A DNA stretch of 64,000 nt from Adiantum capillus-veneris (taxonomy: Eukaryota; Streptophyta; Polypodiopsida; Polypodiales; Pteridaceae): NCBI GenBank assembly GCA_014529385.2, contig CM043950.1, positions 66,978,935 through 67,042,934 on the forward strand, given 5' to 3'. The notes below the pieces were generated by a model that saw only the letters and a list, made by a program, of their open reading frames with translations, had not been told where the DNA came from and did not search any database. Below, piece after piece: positions 55,842-64,000 of the stretch. Numbering within the stretch: the first letter of the stretch is position 1; every line of letters begins with the position of its first letter. The translations under genes were made by a program, and so were the position numbers.

Positions 55842-56574
55842 TGATATTAACGTGTGATTTTTTGTAAAATTACCTAATAATGCTCTTATAAATCATCCAC
55901 ATGGGAATTTAACTAATAACATCTCCCCGATGAGTGTGAATAATATATATACTATCAGAAAATCATCAAAAATAGTCTTTTTTGGTTAATTTTTATCATT
56001 TTTTTAAATATTGGGACTTAAAAATGGAGAAATCCAACAAAAAACAATAAATTTATATTTTTCAATGGATTTTCTTAATTATTGGATTTTTGTTGCTTTT
56101 TTAGCACATTTTGTTATTTTCTTTGATTTTTTTAATGAACAGGTCAAAAATTAATAATAAATAGCAAATGAGTTCAGATGGAAAAATTGAAGATACGCTT
56201 ATGATCAGATGGACAAGGTGGACAGGCACAAAAAAGTTCAATCAAATCGACGGATGGACGCGGGAAGCCTAAATTAGGCGGTCATACCTACTTTTGAAGA
56301 ATTCTTGCAGAATGAGCTACAGGAATTCGATTGGGAAATTTTTTGAGTCTAAGATAGATTTGTAGGACTAACAGGGGAATTTGGGAAAAATAGTTCGAGA
56401 AGTCCGAGTATAGATACCCAAGTAGTCTAAAATCACGTCATTTTCACTTATCGCCTTTGGAGAGAGAGCTTTTCGACCTTCTTCGCGTGCATTTTCTGGA
56501 GTCCACAGTCGCTTGTTTACAACGCCGTCTCACACGGGACATGAGGGGTAAGTTCTATACTTATCAATGATCCA
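55842..56574 (+). repeat. Candidate 3' LTR of the outer Tat-like element
   Basis: Starts TGATATTAACGTG right after the purine tract. The proposed 5' copy starts TGATGTTTGACC at 30360. Near its right end GGTAAGTTCTATAC parallels GGTAAGATCTCTAC at 30907. The middle aligns poorly by eye, so the pair is either very old or wrongly delimited. A GGTAAGT splice-donor-like sequence is present at 56547. Confidence 0.35.
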
Positions 56575-57208
56575 TTTTGTATGGGTGATAGCTAGTTTAA
56601 ACCCCAGGAAAAAACCCTAGAATACGAGCAGTGCACGAAGACCTACGACCAAACATTGACCATAGTGGCCTGTCAGCTCAACCAAATCAGACGAGACTTG
56701 AACTGTAGCATGCCCTAGATAATAGAACACTTCTTTATCAACAGTTGACCATTCAGCAAGGGTCGAGGGGGGTCCCAAGTAGAAAAGCTAGTATATTGAC
56801 AGATGCCAGAATTGGGATTTGACTCCACAGACAGCTTATAGACTAGGTCTATACACAATGTGTATGGTTGGTTTCATAAAATCGACCAAGGCAAGCCCTC
56901 GGAAAGCAGAAAACTGCTCAAAGGCTACAAAGCGTCAAATTTGTCATACGAAGTCAAACTGACTCCAAATGGGCCAAAATTGGATGAGTTGCTTCAAAAC
57001 TATGTAGCGGACAAGTCCATAGCCTCAAAAGTGACTAACCAACTCCACATGCCATGTAGTCACAAAAATCAGTGATTTCAGAGTCCACAAAGCACGAAGT
57101 GATGCCGACAAGATGAAACTTTACCAAATTCAATTTAGGACTTGTTTTAGGTGTATTGAATATTTTTAGGTCAAAATTTGTCAAGTTTTGCAAAAAAAGT
57201 TGATTGCT
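56575..57208 (+). other. Non-coding stretch before the second palindrome array
   Basis: No domain recognised. It occupies the place a 5' leader would take if 55842-56574 also served as the 5' LTR of a following element. Confidence 0.4.
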
Positions 57209-57806
57209 GTAAATAATCGCGATTATTTACTTTTAAATTTTTTGGCTTGAAAATGATACCATCACCTCACCTATCCTTTGTACACACCTATTACATGCCA
57301 CATTTCAAGTATGAGCCAAATTGATCAATGATAACTTGGAAAATTGTCAAAAAACGCAAAGAAGTCCTTTCAAACCAATTTCTGAGTTATCAGTCACATT
57401 TTTTGATCCAAATCACCTCATATCACATACACAGGGTCTACATCATGCCTAGAACCAATTTGCATCAAAATATGTTCATTTTGATGCAAAAGTTAATAAT
57501 CGCGATTATTTACTTTTTTGCCAAGATGGGGGGAAATGCAACTTTGCCTTCATGGGACCAAAGCATATGATGTCCCAAGCCCACTAACCAAGTTTGAACA
57601 AATTTGGAGCTCAACATCTCAAAATTCCCTTATATCTACTATTTCAGAGACGAAAAGCCTAAATCTGGCACCATTCTCACTCTGTGCACTCAAACGAGCC
57701 CACACTTCACTCAACGTATCTAATTGATATATATTTCAAGCCCACGATGCCAAAATTGTAAAATGTTGAAAAAATTCAACAGCTGTAAATAATCACGATT
57801 ATTTAC
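57209..57806. repeat. Second array of palindrome-tagged ~285-bp repeats
   Basis: Palindromes with half-site GTAAATAATCG (57209-57230, perfect), GTTAATAATCG (57492-57513) and GTAAATAATCA (57785-57806) are spaced 283 and 293 bp. Unit content parallels the array at 31097-32451. Here it precedes a different ORF. Confidence 0.8.
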
Positions 57807-57851
57807 TTTTGTTGTAAATTTTTGCATGTTCAAAAATTGATTTGAAGCAAA

Positions 57852-59700
57852 TTGGACTCAATTTGTCAGCAATTCAGATTGAAGGACATTTCATCGCAGA
57901 ATCTGCCAAGTTTTCTAACTTTGTCACTCTATTCACTTAACAAGAGCAATGCAAGCTGCAAGGCCAAGAACAAGGTCACTCAAAAAGAGAAGTTGCAAGA
58001 GTTGCCACCATACCAACTGGACCCTAGTTCAGTAAAGATGGCCAAAGCAACATATCTATCCAAGGAACATCTTGAAGAAAACAACACCACAGTTTTTACA
58101 GGCATATTTAAAAGTGAAGGACATCAGGTAGAACTACAGCTGTTGCCAAAAGAGGTCTATGATATCGCGGCAAAGCCCAAAACAAAAGAAGCTAACAAAA
58201 GGCTTGGACTCAAAAAATTCTATGACCAAGAGCCATCTGGTGTAGATTTTTAGAAATCCTATGAGCTTTTGTCTACAATAAAAGAAGATGGAACAAACCA
58301 AATTACTGACCAGCAAGGGCAGAAGGTAGAAGTGGTGAGAACAAAAGAGATTGTGGCAGAGGCTCTCAGGTTGCCGACAGAATGGATGACAATGAGGGCT
58401 AGAGACAGAAAGACAACAAATACCTTCACCAAGGAGACCGTTGCAGCTACCTTTGCTGATCTCATCAAGAAGCAAGTGGAAGAACCAACACGATTATATC
58501 ACCAACACTTCCACTTTCTAGCTAAGAGACTGCCAAGGTACACAACACCCAATCATGCAGTTGCGACTACCTTCACACAAGTGTTAAAGTCGACAACCAG
58601 GCAACCCATTAATCACGTAGATTATGTGCTATCCACGCTGAAGGGTACCAAGAAAGAGGGAAAGATAACCTATCTGGGAGCACTTGAGTTACTCACAAGA
58701 ATAGCAGACCATGCTATCGACATGGCAGACAATGTTCCACCTGCCCCATATCAAAACACATGGATAGTGTCAGCACAGCCATCTCCAAGAACCACAAGGT
58801 CGACAAAAAAAGTTTACAAATCTTATGAGGAGTCTGCAAAAAGCTCTCATGAAGCACATAGTAGGGAAAGCTTAGACAATAAAGAGAAGATAGCCAGAAG
58901 AGAGGAGGTGAAGAAGAAGGCAGTGGCTGCACATCAAGAAGAACCTCAACAAAAGAAGGTGAGGCTTGAAAGGAAAAAAGAGACATACAAAAGAAGCCGC
59001 CAATCTGTAGGTGAGGACCCAACACGGTGGGTTCCAAGAGATATAAAAGGACCCCGAACCAAGAATCACACCAGGAGAGAACTAGAAGATCCCAAGGATT
59101 CTCTTGAATGCATGTACTAGGAAGCAGAAGCATTAAAGCTCAAAGAAGCTGAAAGAAAACAAAAGAAAGATGCGACGGAATAGCTGAGATAATCTGAAGA
59201 GACCCAACAAAGTGGAGCCTAGCACGATCAAGAAGAGATGTCTCCTAGACCATCATCACCTGCTACAGAACAACAAGACCACCCCATCCCAAGTCCTGCA
59301 CCTTCACCAACACTTAGACTCAATGAGAAAGAGCAAACCAAGGAAAAGGAGCCTAAACCGCAAGAAACAGCAGGATCTGAAGAACAGGTAACAACTACTT
59401 CCGAGCAAGCCAAAGCAAAAGAACTAGAACCAAAAAGGACAGCAAGTCCTAAACCACAAGAGACTGTCAGTTTTGAGCAACCTAAGGCACAAGAAACAGA
59501 GGCCACCCTGTCTACCACCACCCAGTAGGTAACGGCTGAGGCATCCACAAAGCCTCAAGGAAACAAAGCAGCCGAAGCAACCACAACCCCACCCAAAGAA
59601 CCATAAGAGACTGTTGAAACATCTAGGTAGCTCATAAAACAAGAAGACTAGTAGAAAAATGATGAAGTAATTCTTTAACTAAACGAATATGCCAAGAAGA
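57852..59700 (+). pseudogene. Long accessory-type ORF with charged tail (stops only)
   Basis: One frame spans more than 600 codons, broken by TAG at 58251 and 59118 and by further TAG/TAA near its end, but with no frameshift seen. The N-terminal half looks globular: YLSKEHLEENNTTVFTGIFK, EIVAEALRLPTEWMTMRARD, RLYHQHFHFLAKRLPRY and TYLGALELLTRIADHAID. It loosely resembles 'putative plant transposon protein' domains. The second half is Lys/Glu-rich coiled sequence with one W-V-P-R (59028-59039), then a Pro/Glu/Gln/Thr tail. It sits directly after a palindrome array, as the outer gag does. Function unknown. Confidence 0.5.
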
Positions 59701-59871
59701 TGCAAGAAATGACAGAGAAAATGTGATCAACAGCACTTAGCCGCAGTGCTAAGGCTAGAGAGTTTTGCAACTACACCATAGAAGTTGTAGCTTGTGTAAT
59801 CAAAACAATTTTGTTACATTCTTAACAAACTCTATTAATCTCGATAGACATGGAGAATAGAAAACCAACCA

Positions 59872-60234
59872 TTATGCACATGCATCAACTTTGCCGGATT
59901 TTGGAATACTCTGCTTACAGGTAGGGTTGGCACATTCTTTCTCTGACCCAGCCCATCCAACAAAACACAAAGCATGGTATGCATCACCACACACTACTTT
60001 AGAAGCCACAAAACCTAAACCACATGCAACACATGCTCCTGGAACATTCACTTTGTCTTGTTGGTGACTCCCATGCTCGCCAACTGTCGGGCGTAGCAAC
60101 ATTGAGTCACCTCTCTTCACTTGATCCAAAAATAAAGAAAATGTGACTTGAGCAGCACATGTAGCTTTTGATGGTACCACCTCAATTAGTTGTTTCTGCA
60201 CCACACTTGATAAGTAAATATTAGTCCATGTCAA
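59872..60234 (-). CDS. Small Cys/His-rich ORF, possible treble-clef or RING-like fold
   Basis: A 120-codon minus-strand frame. Its C-terminal half has ordered ligands CVACGLGF, VVCGDAYHALCF and CANPTCKQ, giving C-x2-C, C-x4-H-x2-C and C-x4-C, the kind of spacing used by RING/treble-clef zinc domains. The N-terminal half has no motif. It may be the last exon of a host-derived gene or a transposon-carried fragment; upstream exons were not found. Identity unknown. Confidence 0.35.
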   Translation of the reverse strand: MTWTNIYLSSVVQKQLIEVVPSKATCAAQVTFSLFLDQVKRGDSMLLRPTVGEHGSHQQDKVNVPGACVACGLGFVASKVVCGDAYHALCFVGWAGSEKECANPTCKQSIPKSGKVDACA

Positions 60235-61460
60235 AAAAGTACCAAGGATACACTCTAAGTACCTATGAGAGTACCAAGAACAAGCTCAGAGTACCAATCA
60301 CAAGAACTTACCAAGCACATATGAAAGGCACTTTGCAACACAAAGGTATATGTACTTTCCCATGGTACAAACACACATGCATGGTACTTAGCAAAAAAAA
60401 GAGGTACTTTCACAATGTACAAACACATGCATGGTACTTTGGAAATAGGGCATATGTACTTTCAAAGTATCGACCTATGAAATGTACTTTGAAAGATAAA
60501 GGCATATATTTTGTCAATGTACCTATGATACGTACTATAAACTCTACCTTGTAATACAACAGTATGTACAAAGTACCTACGTGGGTACTCTTGGTTGTAC
60601 CTTGAATTTGAACTACCATATAGAAAGCTACCATATTACTTAGCTTCACAAAGTACCTTTAATCCTAGTCTAATGAAGGCCTTTGTGATTTCCACCACCA
60701 TCACTAAGATTTGTGAACCACTGGTCAATAACCCAACATTGGTACTTACAAAAAGTACCATGAACTACTCAATCACAATCAAATGTTGGATTTTGAGAGT
60801 TCTACCTATTTGCTACCACTTATAATCTCTATGAATCACCAACAATGCCTCATTAACACCATATTAATGAGTTTGGAAATTTCCCAATTCCCACTTTCAA
60901 AACAAGCTTAAGATTTTACCACATGGCCAAATCTTAGCCAAAGTTTTGAGAGCATGGCTTGGAAGAGCTTTTCAAGTACTACCTTGTGGAATTCTTTGGA
61001 TTTAAAAACTAGTTTGAGATTTGTCCTTATAGCCAAATCTTCAGGACATTGGTGATTCCCAAATTGGATCTAAAGTCTCAAACTCTCTAATATGGTGTGC
61101 ATTGGTAACTACAAAAAGTACCATGGTGTATATAATCACAATGACATGGTGGAATCTGAGAGTTAAGCCTCGTTTCTACCATCCCTAGGCTTTGTGAAGC
61201 ACCCATACAACTCCATTGGTACTTATATAAAGTACCATGACATATTTAATCCTAGTTAAATTGGTGGAGTCTGTGTAGCTCTATCTACTTGTGCCTTGTT
61301 AAGTACCAAAAAGACTCCATTGGGACTTGTGGAAAGTACCATGCAAAACATAATCAGAGTCAGGTGTTAAATCTTGAGAGTTGTACTTGTTAGGTAATAT
61401 CCCAAAACTCTAGGAAGCACTTAGAAAGTTCACATGGTACTTACATTGCACTCAAAAACC
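60235..61460. repeat. GTAC-rich array with ~105-bp diverged units
   Basis: GGTACTT and AGTACC recur dozens of times. From about 60640 longer units appear, opening ATTGGTACTTAC...AAAGTACCATG at 60738, 61101, 61215 and 61318 (last spacings 114 and 103 bp). Between 60830 and 61090 the pattern is looser. Each unit's GGTAC and GTACC face each other as a small inverted repeat. Confidence 0.7.
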
Positions 61461-61568
61461 TATATTCAAGGTTTAGTTTTAATACACAATGTATCGATCT
61501 TGATGCATACCTCTATACGGTCAACGTCGTCTCTAATCTTTGAGTTGCTTGCATCATCCCCTAGAGCT

Positions 61569-61953
61569 TGTTGTGGTTCATCAACACAGAAAAAATGCTA
61601 GTTCATCACAATTCTCTCAGCATCTCATAACTCAGGAATAATACACAGAGATACTAACATCATATTGAAGATAAGAGATAGAAGGAATTGATAACTCACA
61701 ATTAAGAAACAAGAGTACTTCATTGATCAAGAAGAGCTACAACATCTCTGAATATAATTGTGCCATCACAACTCACAGAACCGACTTATAACCACCATAC
61801 AAACAGACTAGTAATAACAACCTCAGTCTTGATATATCATAACTGCTAAATATCCGATTAAGAAACATCCGACTAACTATGATCCGACTGACTACATCCG
61901 ATGAAGAACTTCCAACTAACTACTAAATTGACACTCTGATATGCCTGTCAACA
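61569..61953 (-). repeat. Candidate LTR on the minus strand
   Basis: Read on the minus strand, 385 bp start TGTTGACAGG and end CCACAACA, with 5-bp terminal inverted repeats TGTTG/CAACA. It lies about 100 bp downstream of the minus-strand accessory ORF. There is no flanking duplication, as expected if the rest of the element lies to the right. No purine tract was seen and no second copy is in the window. Confidence 0.35.
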
Positions 61954-62049
61954 CATGGCACAACCCGGTGGTAGATTTTGTAGAAATCTGACACAGATTC
62001 ACATATCCCTTGATCAGCAAGAGATAGACTAAAATGAGTCCTGACCACC

Positions 62050-63996
62050 CTAAACTTCAAACATATCTTTGAGAACTGTTTCAGCATCAGCTTCTTGGAT
62101 TGTAGTCACCACAGTCTCCTCATTCTTTGTTGCACTCAGTTCTGGAACTTCAACATTTGCAACATCTGTAATCTCCTTCTGATTTTCAACCTCCATTGGC
62201 AAAGCTTCTCCACTTGACTTCTGAATTTCCTCAGCAGCTTGCAGTGTTTGAACAGAAACATGCACTAGTTTTTTAAGTGCAGTTTCACCTTGTATCATGA
62301 ATTCTTCATCCACCTGCAACTGTTTATCCTTGAACTCCTGGAGCTGCTCCTGATAAACATCTTTTTCCTTCTTCAGAGATTCCACTGTCTCTAATAAGGC
62401 AGCTTCATGAGAACTAATGAATCCTCATCTCACAGCCTCATAGGGATACTTGATAACTGATGTCAGCCTTTCTCTCATTGCTTTCCAAACATCCTGCATC
62501 CCCTCAACCAACTGTTGCCTTACCAGATTGGGATCCCCTTCATCCATGAGCACTCCAGAAACATTGATATCTTCTTGGGCTAATACTTGCTTTTCCAGAG
62601 CTTCCAAAGGTTTCAACCTTTGTTGTAACATTTCATTCTCCACCTGCAACTCTGTATTTCTGCCTGACATCTTATCCAGCTCAGAATTGACTCTGCCTTC
62701 CAATTCCTTAGTCCATTCTTGAAACATTCCCAAGGAGAGCTTAACCTTTGCTACCTCTTGTTGATGTAGTTGCAGTTGAACCTGCATCTCTTGTTGATGC
62801 TTCTCCTTCAGCTCTACCAATTCTTGCTTCAAAGATTCCACCAACTCCGACTGCTAGTGCAACATTACTTTAGATAGACCAGATTCAGCTATATTTTGTA
62901 GCTGTTTCTCCATATTGTGCTGCTGATACCTTACAAATCCCTGTAATTCCTGCAATATCTTCAGAGCTGTTGGTACATCAGTGATAAGCAAATCAGATTT
63001 AGCAGAAGTGCTAGGACCAGCTGGAGAGAAATCTAATGATTTGGCCACCTCATGCAAAGCACTATCTAGCTTCCTCTTTTTGGGCATGTTAAAAGTTTTG
63101 CATATAACCCTACTAGGAGTTTGTGCCTCAACATCCAAACTCTTGAGCAAATTCCCCATAAGCAGTTTATGCTCATGACTAGCCAACCCCATCTTGGCCT
63201 CATCCTCAGTGTATCCTGCTTTAATAAAATCATGTATGGTCCTCAACTTTTCATCCATGCTTTTACTAATCTTTGCTTTGTCAAATATTCTCCCCTGTTC
63301 CGGCCCAGGACTAACCTCATTGATAGGAGTAATGAGAGAAACTGTGACCTCCCCTACATCAACTTTCTGGGCAAAAGCAAACAAAGCAGACAGAAATGCT
63401 GCTAGCCTGCTACTCCACTGGGTCTTTCGTTTATCCGAGGTAAAGATTTCTGCATGAATCCTATCATACACCTAATGTGCCCAACTGACCTTCCCCCCAT
63501 TTTCAGCAAAATGCAGTGGTGCCCAGTTTTCCTTAGACATGTAGTCATATTTAGCTAGAAAACAAACTCTTTCCAAAAACCATTTCAGTTGTTCTCTCCT
63601 CCAATACTCAACATTCTTCAACATAAAGTACTGCCTACCTCCTTCTCTTGGTCCAAATTCTTTTTTCAGATCTTCATCTGAACATTTTGGTACTGCAGTA
63701 ACAGAGGTAAAGGGAAGCTAAAATACCTGAGCTACCACACCAGGACTAAGATGTACCTTCTCATAAATGGCACCTTTGGATTTTCATAACAGCTCCATTT
63801 GAGTCTTTGCATAAATGTTCCCTTTCCACTGGCCCCAGGGTAGGGTAGCAAAATCATATAAACCTGTTGCCTTCAACCACTTCTCATTTCGTTCTGCCTG
63901 ACAGTCAATTTCCACCCTGAAATCAGTGAAAGGCTCCATTAAACTTTGCAACATCTTGCTTGATGACATTGGTGCTGATTCTTCCTCAGGCAACAC
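62050..63996 (-). pseudogene. Long accessory-type ORF with coiled coils, minus strand (stops only)
   Basis: One frame of about 649 codons from ATG 63996, open to the window edge. It is broken by five nonsense codons (TGA 63784, TAG 63718, TAG 63472, TAG 62854, TGA 62425) and no frameshift. The N-terminal part looks globular: WLKATGLYDFATLPWGQWKG, IYEKVHLSPGVVAQVF and EYWRREQLKWFLERVCFLAK. From about 62850 leftward it is Gln/Glu/Lys-rich coiled coil (KQELVELKEKHQQEMQVQLQ), ending in an acidic tail. The layout resembles 57852-59700. Antisense or 3' extra ORFs are known in some Tat-lineage elements; membership here is inference. Confidence 0.5.
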
Positions 63997-64000
63997 TTCG

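Overview
The window is nuclear DNA from a land plant with a large, repeat-rich genome. I see no intact host gene, no rRNA or tRNA gene, no CRISPR array and no bacterial operon structure. Almost everything recognisable is transposable-element DNA: Ty3/gypsy chromoviruses with chromodomains, Tat-like Ty3/gypsy elements with GR-type gags ('M-x-LRSGR'), one Ty1/copia element, and a hAT-like (DUF659) transposase relic. Long decayed non-coding stretches and tandem repeats fill the rest. I cannot name the species; repeat content and decay style would fit a conifer, fern or other large-genome plant.

Left third (1-20.6 kb). A chromovirus pol remnant runs to 2.55 kb and ends in an 18-G polypurine tract. 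A minus-strand patch (3.0-4.5 kb) holds an unidentified decayed reading frame, a ~101-bp tandem repeat and a protein-kinase-like fragment. A Tat-like element (about 4.56-13.7 kb) carries gag, protease, RT, a decayed RNase H, an additional archaeal-type RNase H, and integrase. Its integrase is interrupted at 10521-13172 by a 2.65-kb insertion of unknown class. A complete chromovirus (14088-19879) with paired LTRs, a tRNA-Met primer site and a perfect AAGGA target duplication sits inside a fragment of a second Tat-like family (13913-14087 plus 19885-20590).

Middle (20.6-30.4 kb). Mostly decayed non-coding sequence with several short tandem duplications, a strong hairpin, a GA/CT microsatellite pair, a decayed hAT transposase (26.95-28.33 kb), an unidentified minus-strand frame (28.56-29.56 kb) and near-palindromic 24-mers.

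Right half (30.4-64 kb). This is a three-level nest. The outer Tat-like Ty3/gypsy element (about 30.4-56.6 kb) has its integrase cut by a Ty1/copia element (39612-53491, TSD ATCTG). The copia RT is in turn cut by a young gag-protease-only LTR element (42549-51434, TSD GCCTT, tRNA-Asp primer site). Removing each insert together with one target copy restores the interrupted reading frame exactly. The outer element has several oddities: two consecutive HHCC zinc modules before the integrase core, a second DTG protease-like domain after integrase, and a basic W-x-P-K region. A ~285-bp repeat carrying a 22-bp palindrome precedes its gag and recurs at 57.2-57.8 kb. The right end holds two long single-frame accessory ORFs (57.85-59.7 kb plus; 62.05-64.0 kb minus) broken almost only by nonsense codons, a possible small treble-clef/RING-like minus-strand ORF, and a GTAC-rich repeat array.

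Functional picture: the autonomous elements would have supplied RT, RNase H and integrase, and the gag-protease-only element probably depended on such partners. Every pol copy here carries stops, frameshifts or insertions, so none looks currently autonomous. The most unusual material is the gag-protease-only element, the shared W-x-P-K module, the post-integrase protease domain and the palindrome-tagged leader repeats.
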